Under the pieces are notes generated by a model that was not told the origin of the DNA, did not search any database, and worked only from the letters and a program-made list of their open reading frames with translations. Shown here one piece after another: positions 8,333 to 18,163 of a stretch of 64,000 bases of DNA. The position numbers and the translations under genes were made by a program. How positions within the stretch are numbered: position 1 is the first letter of the stretch; each line of letters opens with the position of its first letter. Source of the stretch: Aurantiochytrium sp. KH105. Taxonomy: Eukaryota > Sar > Bigyra > Thraustochytrida > Thraustochytriidae. The stretch spans positions 62,001-126,000 of the forward strand of contig BGKB01000190.1 in NCBI GenBank assembly GCA_003116975.1, given 5' to 3'.

Positions 8333-10159
8333 TCAGTGGGATTTCGAGCCCCCACTTTCGGATGCGCCAAGCAACTTGGCGATGGGCCCAGCCGCTTCTT
8401 GAGCAAGATTGCCCACAACAGCAATTGGCGAAGGTGATCGCGCCCTGCCGGACGGATCATTTGCCGCCGAGAAGACGCTGCTCTCCTCGCTAGACATGCG
8501 CTGCGTGCGGCATTCCAAGCCGTCCTGGCGGCCGCGGAGATACTCCGCATGCGTCAATTCGCGAATAGCCTTTGTGCTCTGGGAGATTGCAAGGTCAAGC
8601 GCAGAGCGCGCCTCGGAAAGGACCTCCAGGACTCTTTTGTTATGTTCCCACGCAGTTGACCCCTCGTGCGAGGAAGACGAAGAGGTCGAGCTGGCAGCGC
8701 CGGCAGAATTGGGCGATGGCGACCGGATCTGTGTTTTCAGGAGGGCGTCCAAGGTGCGTTCGCGAAAGAGCGCAATAGGATTGAGGCACTCTTCGGCGCG
8801 GTCCAGAGGATTCATGCGCATCCAGCGCACCGTCTGCCAGGTTGAGACCTCGATTTGTTCCGAAATTTCAGTCTTTAACACAAGAGCCGTCGCCAAGCCG
8901 CCGTCGTGAAGCTGCTGCGAAAGCTTGAACACATTGGTGGAGGACACGGTGATGAGGCCGTCGCGCACGTCGGATTGAACGCGGATCGGGCTGTTGTCCA
9001 TCATGGCAGGCGTAACCATGGCGTCTGTGTGGCCAAAAAGCGCCGAGACAATCTCAAAAGCATCGTAGCCAGAAACGGTACGACTGCAGCTGCGCAGCAG
9101 GCGCTGCACCTTGTGCTCAAGACCAATCCCGTGGAGCTCTGCGTCGTGCTCGATGAGGAGGAGTTCTAGCGCAGAATAGAGCGAGTCGAAGGCGGATGCG
9201 CCGACAAAGAGTTCCTCGTTGACGCTCACAGACTCGCGTTTGATGTCCTTGAGCAGCTGCATGAAGGCGACGTCGGGATCGCTGCGGGCAGCCAGGGGCA
9301 TGCAGCCCGTCATGGCTGCCAACTCCGCGAAAAGCTCGATACTATCGGATTTGGCCGCAGCGAGGCACTTTTCGTAGCAAGACGAGGCGACCTCAACCAT
9401 CTCGTCCCACATTGCTTCCGGGAGTTGCAAGACCTCTGGTTTGGGCGCTGAGTCCGCAAGGTCTACTTTGATGAACTGCCCGCTTGTGCTCTGGAGTACG
9501 ACGTCTTCGCTCGCCAGGCTGCCGGGGTCGCTGGGATGGCGAACCGGCATGACAGGCGCGCCTCCGGCGTCTGGCGTGGGGATCGCTGCCGACACATTGG
9601 CGGTGATGTCTGTCGCGGGCGCCGTCGCCTCGACAGGAGTTTCACTTTCCTTGCTATGTTCCTCGACATCCCGTGCGAGATTTCTCGCGCCAGGCGGGCT
9701 GTCTTTGCCGTCCTCAGCGTGCGTCTCTGCACTGTCGCGGCGGAGCTGCTGGCTGTATGAGTCCACGGGATCTTGCGCCTCGGCCGCGGAGGTGGTGGCC
9801 TTGGCGGCGGCGGGGTGGTGATATGCTGCTCGTTCGCGGTTGGGCTCCGCCTTGGTCTCCTCGAGCGCGGCGCTGCTGCGTTGGCGGTCGTCGACCTTGG
9901 CGAGGTGCCAGGCCAGGCCGGAGCCCATGCTGGAGTCCTTGCCGGCTAGCAGCGCGCGCCTCTTCTCGTGGTCCCCCGCGGCCGCGTCGAGGAGGCCCGC
10001 CTCGGCCTCGGTCACGGCGAGGCCGCGCCCATGGCCCTCCTCGTCCTCGTCCTCGTCCTCATCCTCGCCGCCGCTGCTCGGGGCCGGCTCGCCGAGGCCC
10101 ACCGCGCTCAGCAGGCTGGACCGCCGCCGCCCGCGCCCCGGCAGCAGGTGCTTGCGCAT
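8333..10159 (-). CDS. Unknown protein, disordered N-terminus and helical C-terminal half
   Basis: 608 residues, not recognised. Residues 1-230 are low-complexity with a Glu/Asp run near residue 35. Residues about 245-480 look folded and mostly helical, starting at WDEMVEVASSCYEKCL and including a Cys-containing block LLRSCSRTVSGYDAFEI and a later TWQTVRWMRMNPLDRAEECLNP segment. A Ser-rich linker and a short helix follow. No catalytic motif, signal peptide or membrane span is seen. The folded half suggests a real conserved protein of unknown role. It converges with the LRR-NEL gene. Confidence 0.72.
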   Translation of the reverse strand: MRKHLLPGRGRRRSSLLSAVGLGEPAPSSGGEDEDEDEDEEGHGRGLAVTEAEAGLLDAAAGDHEKRRALLAGKDSSMGSGLAWHLAKVDDRQRSSAALEETKAEPNRERAAYHHPAAAKATTSAAEAQDPVDSYSQQLRRDSAETHAEDGKDSPPGARNLARDVEEHSKESETPVEATAPATDITANVSAAIPTPDAGGAPVMPVRHPSDPGSLASEDVVLQSTSGQFIKVDLADSAPKPEVLQLPEAMWDEMVEVASSCYEKCLAAAKSDSIELFAELAAMTGCMPLAARSDPDVAFMQLLKDIKRESVSVNEELFVGASAFDSLYSALELLLIEHDAELHGIGLEHKVQRLLRSCSRTVSGYDAFEIVSALFGHTDAMVTPAMMDNSPIRVQSDVRDGLITVSSTNVFKLSQQLHDGGLATALVLKTEISEQIEVSTWQTVRWMRMNPLDRAEECLNPIALFRERTLDALLKTQIRSPSPNSAGAASSTSSSSSHEGSTAWEHNKRVLEVLSEARSALDLAISQSTKAIRELTHAEYLRGRQDGLECRTQRMSSEESSVFSAANDPSGRARSPSPIAVVGNLAQEAAGPIAKLLGASESGGSKSH

Positions 10160-11370
10160 CGCGAGCGCGCGCGCGACCCTCGCGAGCTCCGCGCCGAACC
10201 GGCCGGGGTGGGCCTTGCGTCAGGCTGTTTGTTTGTTGCCTTTCTGCTGCGCCTGCTTGCTGTTAACAGTGTAAGTTAGACCCGCTCGCTCTGCCTGGAA
10301 TTGGGGTTGCGCGGCCTTACGGACTTGCTGTTGCTGGCTGGGTTTGTGTCAGTAGACTGGCCCTGCGGTCCCGTCCCACGGGATTGGGCGAGGCGCGTGC
10401 ACGCGCGCGGGCTAGCGAGCGAGCGAGCGAGCGAGCGAGCAGGCAGGAGGGCGGGCGGGCGAAGGAGGGAACGTGGAGAAGAAGAAGAAGAAGAGTTGGT
10501 TTATCTTGTCTCGTGTCTGAATGACAGTGACAGTGACGGACTGTGAGGCGTCGTCGTTTGGCCAGCCCTGGCGCGCTCTCAGGGATTGGCAGGAGAAGAA
10601 CGGAGTGCAATGCTTGGACGGCCTCGACCGTGGACGCGAGAAGATCCATTCATGAGGAGACGGTCGACACGTGGTCAGTCGCGAAAACGAAAAGGCATGC
10701 AAGTTCGTAAAAGAGATCGTAGGAGTCGCAACGTCCTCAATCGTTGTTAGCTACGCCGCGCGCGGTAAGATTGTCTCACAAATCAAACGAGAAAAGCGTA
10801 ACTTCAATGCGTGGAATCCTCGGCGCAACGAAGCGAGCACTCCGCAACAATTTCAGAGGGCGTCTGCTCGAGACGATCGATCTCTCGGACATTGACTTCT
10901 TGCACTTTTATTCATGGACTTCTCGGAGATCTTCCGGCATCCGAAAGAATGCCTTGATATCGATCATGCTGTCGAGATTTAGCCGCAATGGCACGCTGCT
11001 AGGTTTGGGCCCGGGAGCTTGAGCACTTTGAGCTCCTATTTCGAACAAATTGAATTAAATTCAGTTACGAAACCGTTGGATGTAACCGACCGTTTCACTC
11101 ATTCATTCGCCGCTCGTGAGCCAGTCGTGCCGCAGAACTTTTTGAGACAGTGACTTTTTTTTAGCAATCACCGTTGCGCGTGCGCGCGTGATCGCGAATC
11201 GCAGGAGAAACGGCGATAGGCGGCGCGAAAGCGCGCGCAGTGTCCATCTACACCCAATCTAGATAAAAAAGCACCTCTTGCTTGAGGTCCTCGCACGCGC
11301 CGAGCGAGCGAGAAAAGAGCACTCATCCACCACCACCACCACCAACAACAAGAAGAACAGCAACAGCACC
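10160..11370. other. 1.2-kb divergent intergenic region
   Basis: Divergent upstream region for the unknown protein (minus) and the RlmN-like gene (plus). No credible gene was seen; the short open frames have shadow composition. It contains a GCGA array at 10414-10441 and an adjoining GAA run near 10480, a GACGATCGATC element near 10870, an AT-richer stretch near 11040-11070, and a CACCAC/AACAAGAAG-rich leader just before the RlmN-like start. Confidence 0.55.
10414..10441. repeat. (GCGA)n tetranucleotide repeat
   Basis: About seven GCGA units, followed directly by GGCAGGAGGGCGGGCGGGCG-type sequence. The same unit recurs in the first intron of the acyl-CoA dehydrogenase gene. Confidence 0.85.
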
Positions 11371-12885
11371 ATGGCGGCAGCGCAGCGCAGAAGACAGCGC
11401 GTCAAGTGCCTGCTGGACGAAGACGCAGTGCGAGAGCACATCATCCAGTCTGGCCTCTTCGAGGAGGAAAAGGCTGCGAAACATGCGGCAAACATCGCGC
11501 ACCTTGCATTCTTGCATGAAAACCGGCAGCTCCGTGTCCTGGAAGCCTGGCGCGAACAGCGCGAGGCCAAGGATGACGAGGAAGAGTGGTCCATGAAGCT
11601 CGCCATGGAGCGATGCAAGGTCGAGCAAGAGTTTTCTCTTCGGGATGCGCCAAACGTGCCCAAAGTTCTGCACGCTCTCTTTGACGACTGGAATGTTCTT
11701 GCATGCAAACTCGTCCACATTCACGAGAGCGACGACTTTGTGACTTCGAAACTCTTGATCGAACTCGAGGACGGCAACCAGGTCGAGGCCGTCGTACTTC
11801 GCCACAACAAGCGCACAACACTCTGCGTTTCGAGCCAGGTAGGCTGCAAGATGAAGTGCACCTTTTGCGCGACAGGAACGCTGGGGGAGCGCGCGAACTT
11901 GACGTCGGGTGAGATTCAGGATCAGCTTATTCTCGCCAACCGCTACCTCAAGTCCTCCCGCGAACCGCGGACGGTTTCCAATGTGGTGCTCATGGGGATG
12001 GGCGAGCCGCTCAACAACTACAATGCCGTGGTCTCGGCTTGCCAGGCCATGTCCAACACGGCACGCTTTTCCATGTCGCCGTCGCGGATCACGCTGTCCA
12101 CAGTTGGTGTCGTGAACCGTATGAAGACTCTGGCGCGCGATCTGCCGGGCGTATCTCTTGCGCTGTCGCTGCACGCCCCGAACCAGGAGCTTCGTCAGCA
12201 AATCATTCCCACCGCCTCGGCCTACCCGTTGGACAAGATCATGGAAGCGGTGCAAGAGCACCTCGAGACAGGCACTGCCAGTCGCCGGAAGCGTACGGCG
12301 CGCGATGAGAAGCGCGAGGGATTCGTCATGATCGAGTACATTCTGCTGAGCGGTGTCAACGACACGCCGGCCATTGCGCATGAGCTCGCGGCCCTTCTTG
12401 GCCCGCTCAAAGATCAGGTCAAGCTCAACCTCATCCCTTACAACCCTATCTTCAATGCGGAGGGTCTTGCCAAGACGTTCAAGCCGCCGACTTCGGACGA
12501 TGTGGAAACCTTTCAGCGCATTTTGCAAAAGGACCACGGCATTTTCACCACGGTCCGTGTTGAGATGGGCCAGGACGTCAACGGCGCCTGTGGCCAGCTG
12601 GCTTGCGTTTCCGAGCAGGCGCGTGACGAGGCTGTTGATATCGAGGACCTCTTGCGCGAGCGTCAGGCCAATAAGCTCTACGACCGACGCACGGGTGCCA
12701 ATGTTAACAAGAAGCGTCGGCCTGCGCACGAGCGTCGCGCCACCATTTCGCAGCGGATTCAAAAGCACAAGACGCCGCTGGCCGTCGCTTCTGCCCTTGT
12801 ACTCACTTCGGCGCTCGTCGCCACATACTTTTACGCCACTTCGTCTTCGTCTGCGTCCTCCAAGACGCAAGAACGCGTTCAGTGA
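11371..12885 (+). CDS. RlmN/Cfr-family radical SAM methyltransferase with C-terminal membrane anchor
   Basis: 504 residues from the ATG at 11371, chosen because the frame extends upstream only without an ATG. RlmN enzymes methylate C2 of an adenosine in large-subunit rRNA and in some tRNAs. The radical-SAM iron-sulphur motif C-x3-C-x2-C is residues 159, 163 and 166 (CKMKCTFC). The SAM-contact block MGMGEPLNNY follows. The methyl-carrying Cys of the family is kept in ACGQL (Cys407). An extra N-terminal segment of about 120 residues precedes the core. After the core comes a basic segment and a hydrophobic stretch (about residues 470-489, LAVASALVLTSALVATYFYA) with a short Ser-rich end, giving a tail-anchor layout that is not usual for RlmN. 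Cytosolic or organelle-surface RNA methylation is possible. No organelle presequence is evident. Confidence 0.92.
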   Translation: MAAAQRRRQRVKCLLDEDAVREHIIQSGLFEEEKAAKHAANIAHLAFLHENRQLRVLEAWREQREAKDDEEEWSMKLAMERCKVEQEFSLRDAPNVPKVLHALFDDWNVLACKLVHIHESDDFVTSKLLIELEDGNQVEAVVLRHNKRTTLCVSSQVGCKMKCTFCATGTLGERANLTSGEIQDQLILANRYLKSSREPRTVSNVVLMGMGEPLNNYNAVVSACQAMSNTARFSMSPSRITLSTVGVVNRMKTLARDLPGVSLALSLHAPNQELRQQIIPTASAYPLDKIMEAVQEHLETGTASRRKRTARDEKREGFVMIEYILLSGVNDTPAIAHELAALLGPLKDQVKLNLIPYNPIFNAEGLAKTFKPPTSDDVETFQRILQKDHGIFTTVRVEMGQDVNGACGQLACVSEQARDEAVDIEDLLRERQANKLYDRRTGANVNKKRRPAHERRATISQRIQKHKTPLAVASALVLTSALVATYFYATSSSSASSKTQERVQ

Positions 12886-13446
12886 TCGAGTCTCGGTCAA
12901 AGCCAGTTTGCTTCACTTTGCCTCATTCTTCTTTCCACCGACAAAAATAGACATGCCCTGTTCTCTACGCTCAGCTAGCTAGCTTCAAGTTTTTCTTCAG
13001 CTCAAATCAGACTAATCTTCCATGATGCGCCGCGATCATCATTGGCAATCGCCACCGCTATCTTTGTCTTGGAGTCATCATCATCATGTTGCGCGCTGCT
13101 TGCTCGCAATCTGCTGGATTCCCACATGCCCTGACGATCTCCTTGACTTGATCGTGAATGCTCTGCTTCGAGCATCATCGTCGCAATAGTTGAATAGTAG
13201 GCTACTATACCTGCCAGCAGAACGCGGCTGCGGCCAGCTGCGATCACAAGCGGGTTGCGGTCACGGCACTATAACGTAGTAAAGCGTGAACGCGAGGTGG
13301 CCGCTACGCGTGCGCGCGCGCGTGGACGGGCGGGCGCAAGGGCGATCCATTGTTGCTCAACTCATCGTGTCGAGCACGACGCGAGCTTGACTCGCCGCAA
13401 CCCAAGCTCGTTGATTTCCCCCAGCACAATTGCATAGAGAGAAAGC
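12886..13446. other. Intergenic region between RlmN-like and Ku70 genes
   Basis: No gene seen. The left part is 3' flank with AT-richer sequence, and the right part is the Ku70 promoter and leader with a CGTGCGCGCGCG tract near 13310. Confidence 0.55.
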
Positions 13447-15510
13447 ATGACGGACTTTGTCGATGACTTTGACGAGCTCTTCGGGCAGGTCGTTGACGAG
13501 GACGGCCTTGATGATCGCGAGAATGGCGGCGCAGCGAGAAGGTACTCGTCCAAGAGTGGGCTCATGATCGTTGTGGATTGCTCGCGGCAAATGTTTGTCA
13601 AGGACAAGGACGGAGCCACCCCGTTTCAGGTCGCCATGGACGTGGCCTTTCTTACGCTGAAGCGACGCGTCGTGACCGATGGGGCCTCAGGTAGCCAAGT
13701 GGGTCTTGTCTTTTATAACACCAAGGATACCAAGAATGAAAATGGCTTTGAGAATGTGTATACATTACACAGTTTAGGCGGGATTGTGGTGGATCGTATC
13801 AAGGAGGTTCGGTTACTGGCGAGCAGTTCCGAGTGCGCCAAGTTCGCCGAGGCGCACTGCGGCCCTGCGCCGCTGCCAGATGACTGTCCTCTCGAACGCG
13901 CGCTGTGGCTGTGCAATTTTGCCTTTTCGGCGGCCAAATTCACCAAGCAGGATGACCAAAAAGTCTGGCTCTTCACCAACAACGATAATCCCTTTTTCGA
14001 CAGCGATGCCGCCAAGGTCAAGCTGCAAAAACGTATGGAAGACCTCTTTCAAGCGGGCCAGCGGGTCTTCCTCTGGCCTCTTGTTCATGACCCCAGCGAA
14101 TTTGACGAAAATCGTTTTTTTCGCCAAGCCTTTGCTGCTCAACAACTTGAGAACGAAACGGATCTCGAGGTCGAACAAGAGGAAGAGCCCATTATTTGGG
14201 TTACGGCAAAGGCGCGCGACAACATGGCCGAGTTCGTAAAAAAGAAGGATTTCCCCAAGCGACGACTTGCGCCGATGCAGATCGATCTCGGCAACGACGT
14301 GTCATTCAGCGTCGATCTTTACCCCCTCTTTATGCGTGCTAGCGTTCCTACCAAGGAAAAGATTGATGCTCGCACAAACTCAATCTTGCGCACCGACACA
14401 AAATACATTTGCAAGGACACACTGACCATTCTCACGCCGGACCAGATATTGGCATACTTCCCTTATGGTGTGAAAAATCGCGTCAAGGTCGTGCCCGAAG
14501 AACTCGTTATGCTCAAAGATTTTGGACCCGCGCACCACTTTACTCTACTGGGCTTCAAAGATCGTGCCTTACTCAAACCCTGGCACTCTGTGCGCTCTTC
14601 GTACTTTGTTGTCCCCACAGAGAAACCAATTCGTGGATCTACCAAGCTCTTTGCTGCCTTGCTCGACTCCCTTCTTCGTCGCGACTACATCATGATTTGT
14701 AGTGGTGTGCTCCGTCGCTCTGAGCCTGTCAAGCTCTTTGCATTCATGCCGCGGCCAGAGCGCGTGAACGAAGATGACGAAACGCTTGTCGATCCAGCAG
14801 GTTTCGATGTCGTCGTCTTGCCCTGGGCCAACGATATTCGCAATCTCAAGCCATCTGCGCTCTCGTCCGGCTCGCTTGAAGGTGGTTCGAACGGGGCCAA
14901 GAAGGCCGATGACGGAGACAACGAAGCACCTGCGCCACCGCAGGCACCAGCAGATGCAGATATGGTGGAAAAGGCGAAAGCGCTCATCAACAAGATGCGT
15001 CTTCCCGCCCACGAAGAGACGGGTCGCTTTGAGCCATTTGAGAATCCCGCCATTGACAAGCACTTTACAGTGTTGGAGTGGGCCGTGCTGGATGGTGAAG
15101 GTGAAATTGACTGGGACGAACACGAGGACGATACGACGAAACTGCGCGACGAGGACCTTGGCAAGTCTGTACGCAAGCTTGGAACCGCGTTCAACGAGGC
15201 GTATGGTGGCCTCGAGGATGAGGAAGCCTACAAGGAGAATGAAAAGGAAAGGAAACGCAAAATGGCCGCCGCGAACAAAGCTGCTGCCGGGCCACCCAAA
15301 AAACGCGCGAGAAAGGCTCCCGCGGATGGAGACGCCGACGGCCCTCCAGCGGACTGGCGCGACAAGCTCGAGAAGGGGACGCTCAGCAAACTCACGATCC
15401 CAGTTCTCAAGCTCATTCTTGAAGAACTTGGTCTTTCGCAGACTGGCAAAAAGGCCGAGCTCGTTGCCCGCATCGAAGAGAGCGCAGGCGTCAAATCCGA
15501 GCAAGAATAA
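13447..15510 (+). CDS. KU70: Ku70 DNA end-binding protein
   Basis: 687 residues. Ku70 pairs with Ku80 to form a ring that loads on double-strand DNA ends and starts non-homologous end joining; it also acts at telomeres. The N-terminal von Willebrand-like domain starts with an IVVDCSRQMF-type strand near residue 40. The central beta-barrel region carries PFGxK-like and EELVMLKDFGP segments. The C-terminus has a basic linker (KKRARKAP) and a SAP DNA-binding motif (about residues 645-682, LTIPVLKLILEELGLSQTGK). The SAP domain separates Ku70 from Ku80. The length is slightly above the human 609 residues, mainly from an acidic linker before the C-terminus. The start is the first ATG, directly followed by an acidic segment as in animal Ku70. 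Confidence 0.93.
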   Translation: MTDFVDDFDELFGQVVDEDGLDDRENGGAARRYSSKSGLMIVVDCSRQMFVKDKDGATPFQVAMDVAFLTLKRRVVTDGASGSQVGLVFYNTKDTKNENGFENVYTLHSLGGIVVDRIKEVRLLASSSECAKFAEAHCGPAPLPDDCPLERALWLCNFAFSAAKFTKQDDQKVWLFTNNDNPFFDSDAAKVKLQKRMEDLFQAGQRVFLWPLVHDPSEFDENRFFRQAFAAQQLENETDLEVEQEEEPIIWVTAKARDNMAEFVKKKDFPKRRLAPMQIDLGNDVSFSVDLYPLFMRASVPTKEKIDARTNSILRTDTKYICKDTLTILTPDQILAYFPYGVKNRVKVVPEELVMLKDFGPAHHFTLLGFKDRALLKPWHSVRSSYFVVPTEKPIRGSTKLFAALLDSLLRRDYIMICSGVLRRSEPVKLFAFMPRPERVNEDDETLVDPAGFDVVVLPWANDIRNLKPSALSSGSLEGGSNGAKKADDGDNEAPAPPQAPADADMVEKAKALINKMRLPAHEETGRFEPFENPAIDKHFTVLEWAVLDGEGEIDWDEHEDDTTKLRDEDLGKSVRKLGTAFNEAYGGLEDEEAYKENEKERKRKMAAANKAAAGPPKKRARKAPADGDADGPPADWRDKLEKGTLSKLTIPVLKLILEELGLSQTGKKAELVARIEESAGVKSEQE

Positions 15511-15603
15511 CGTCTGACGTGGTCAGAATTTATATAAAATTCGCGAGCCATGATTCTATTTTCAACGTCCATGGCAGCTCCGTTCAGAAACTTTGATTAT
15601 GTC

Positions 15604-17922
15604 CTAGCTTGTTTTCTTTTCGCCCTGGGCCGAAACGTGTGTTTCGAAACGCAGCAGTTGATAAAGTTGCCAGCTGCGTTGCAACAATTCAATCATCTCA
15701 CTCGTTGTGCAATTTTCTGGCGTTTGCTCGTGACGACAAAGATCGGCAAGCAGCTTCTCTGAAACCCCTTCAACAGCGCGACTTCGCTGCACCAGATCTC
15801 GTACGAATGAAGACCGTAGTTTGACATGCGCGGCAGCGTTCGCTTCAACGATTGCCGCACGGGCTGCAACAGCGAGAGCCGGATTGGAGCAAACAACGCG
15901 ACCGAGCGTTGGAATGTCCCCATCGCAATGAATGACCTCGAGTACGGCTTCGCCCCAGCGCAAGCGCTCGCGGCCCAAGGAAGCGTCGTCGTCAGAAACA
16001 GGTCCAGGCAGAACGACGGGCCAATTTTGCACATTTTGATCCGTGGCGGCGTGTGGTCGCAGTGCTTGCGTCAATCGCTTCACTCGGCATGCAGGTTCAG
16101 CCGTGTGAGAATGCGAAGAGGTGCCTTTGGAGGAGTTTATGCTGCGCGCCATGGAGAGCACCGAGAATTTTTCCGATGCAATAAGGTGGCCTCGAGGCTC
16201 TCGCCCTCGTGGCACGATCCAGACATTCACTCGAACCGGAACCTCTGAAAATGAACGCAGCGGAACCACTGCGGAGAAGCTGCATTCGTTTTCGTTACTC
16301 GTATTCGTGCTTGTAGTAGGACACAGCTCATTTATGCGCCATGAAAAGATCGATGCAGGTGGCGGCGCTGTCGCTCCAGGCGCAAGCTCCGTACCTTGTT
16401 CCACAGCCACTATGCATGTCCAGTCTGGTGGCAATTTTGGCCCAGTCAAGGTCGCTATAGCAATGAGCTTTCCCCTGGTCATGTCGTGAGCACCAAATTC
16501 AGCTTCTCTGCCAAAGGGCAAACACGAAACCGACTTTGTTACCTCCATTCGTATGGAGCATGCGAGCGCCCCACTCGTTAGTACGCCAAGCTTAGAGATG
16601 CTTTCAAGTCTTGCGTCAAGCTCTAATGAAGTGAGTTGAAGCTTTTCCTCGCGGGCGGCTAGACTCTCGAGCTTGCGCAGTGCGCTCGTGACCGAAATTT
16701 GCGTATTTTCTGTTTCGTCCTCTCGCCACGCTGCAGCTACGAGCTTGCTTCGCGTCAAGACTGCCAGATATGCGCAGCCACTTTTTGACTTGCAGCAAAG
16801 TGTAGCTACGGAAAGGACATCAGTCCAATCGACCAAGGTTTCCGCAAACGAGGACTTGTCTTCAAGACCATGTCTCACGATACCCTGTGAAGTGGCAAAA
16901 ACCAAGAACTGCTTTGCCCAGCCCTCGTTTTCGACATTGGCGCTGTCGGAGATGGTGACGGCTGAAACTGTGGTTTCCTCGGGTAAAGCAACTCGCGTAT
17001 ACATCTCGCGCGCGTCCAAATCAAGACTTCCTACCTGTCCATCGGCGAAAACGCAGAGAATCTCGAACCTATCCTTGTTGCGAGCGACGACAAAGTCTTT
17101 CACGCCACCATGACGTTCACCATCATATTTGATAAACGCTGGCTCTTGAAAACTCGTGCAAAGTGCCACAATATCATTATTGAAGCCGAGCAAAACCGAT
17201 GGAGAGGACGAAGCAGAGGATGAGGGTGATGACGCCTTGGGTATTGGAAAGATACAAGTCACCTCGCCAGCCCAAGCAGATTCAAGGCTGTACGATTGTC
17301 CCTGTCTGGTAATGTACGTGGGCGGCGAGAGCAGACCTCCTGTCCATATCCCCCCTTCTGCATCAACGGCAAACGAAGTAAGGCCTGGTGCACAGAATGA
17401 TGGAGCGATCGGTATTGGATTATCCTCGCATTCTAAATGCTCTCCGCCGATGATGATTTTGAATCTCCACAGAGTTCCATCACTAACGCCAACGAGAAGC
17501 TCTTTTCCGCTCGCGCGATTTTCCTCTGCATGTTGGGATTCTTGGCCGGAACAGGTCCATTGCAGGTCGACAACAAAGTCTTCTGTCCCGGCCCAGGGCC
17601 CTCGAAGCTTGGTCTGCGCGCCAAGAGCGACGCTCGAAGCTGACTCGGTTGGCGCTGTCAGTTCTGTGACCGTAGCCGTGCCGTCGGGGAGCACGGTCGC
17701 TGCCAGCCACGTCTGCGGGGCCCCTGGCCTCGGCACCTCGACCACGCGAATCCGCGACGGCGCGACGTTCTCGCCGTCGCTGGCATCGGCGCCATCCTTG
17801 CTGTTTGCTCGCGAGCTTCCGTCTCGTCGCCGTGCCCAGCGCGCGGCAGCATGGGTCCGCGCATGGTGCCGCGCCGCCACGGCCGCGAGCTTGGCCATGG
17901 CGCGGAGCGAGCGCGCTCTCAA
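15604..17922 (-). CDS. Unknown large protein, probably beta-rich (propeller-like)
   Basis: 772 residues, not recognised. The N-terminus (about 45 residues) is Arg/Ala-rich and could be a targeting or disordered segment. Residues about 55-450 show alternating short hydrophobic strands and GxLxRF/GGIWTGG-like turns, as in divergent WD-type propellers. The last about 150 residues are helical, ending with a WQLYQLLRFETHV segment. The architecture (N-terminal propeller, C-terminal helices) is shared by FANCB and FAAP100 among others, but I see no motif that settles it. It converges with Ku70, leaving only about 90 bp between stop codons. Codon use and the lack of internal stops over 2.3 kb argue for a real gene. 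Confidence 0.68.
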   Translation of the reverse strand: MRARSLRAMAKLAAVAARHHARTHAAARWARRRDGSSRANSKDGADASDGENVAPSRIRVVEVPRPGAPQTWLAATVLPDGTATVTELTAPTESASSVALGAQTKLRGPWAGTEDFVVDLQWTCSGQESQHAEENRASGKELLVGVSDGTLWRFKIIIGGEHLECEDNPIPIAPSFCAPGLTSFAVDAEGGIWTGGLLSPPTYITRQGQSYSLESAWAGEVTCIFPIPKASSPSSSASSSPSVLLGFNNDIVALCTSFQEPAFIKYDGERHGGVKDFVVARNKDRFEILCVFADGQVGSLDLDAREMYTRVALPEETTVSAVTISDSANVENEGWAKQFLVFATSQGIVRHGLEDKSSFAETLVDWTDVLSVATLCCKSKSGCAYLAVLTRSKLVAAAWREDETENTQISVTSALRKLESLAAREEKLQLTSLELDARLESISKLGVLTSGALACSIRMEVTKSVSCLPFGREAEFGAHDMTRGKLIAIATLTGPKLPPDWTCIVAVEQGTELAPGATAPPPASIFSWRINELCPTTSTNTSNENECSFSAVVPLRSFSEVPVRVNVWIVPRGREPRGHLIASEKFSVLSMARSINSSKGTSSHSHTAEPACRVKRLTQALRPHAATDQNVQNWPVVLPGPVSDDDASLGRERLRWGEAVLEVIHCDGDIPTLGRVVCSNPALAVAARAAIVEANAAAHVKLRSSFVRDLVQRSRAVEGVSEKLLADLCRHEQTPENCTTSEMIELLQRSWQLYQLLRFETHVSAQGEKKTS

Positions 17923-18104
17923 GTCGCAAAATCGAGGACTGCTGCTAGTACGCGGCGGCGGTCGCGGTTCGAGCCGTGGTTAGTGACTTCTGCGCAACGC
18001 AAAAGCCGCCAAGCCTGGGAAGCTGATGTGGTCGATGATGAAGTTTCTTCTATTCGCGAGGCTAACTACATACATGGTCGATGGGGGCTATGGCACGAAG
18101 GGAT

Positions 18105-18116
18105 GCGATCGATCGC
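18105..18116. promoter_or_regulatory. GCGATCGATCGC palindrome upstream of the unknown propeller-like gene
   Basis: A perfect 12-bp palindrome about 185 bp upstream of the minus-strand start codon at 17922. It belongs to a set of ATCG-repeat elements in upstream regions of this window. A regulatory role is inferred from recurrence only. Confidence 0.35.
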
Positions 18117-18163
18117 TGGGCTTGACTGGATCAAGATGAAGATGAAGACCAAGACCGGGATCA

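Noticed and set aside
11323-12900. 525-codon minus-strand open frame
   Set aside because: Entirely antisense to the RlmN-like gene, with shadow composition.
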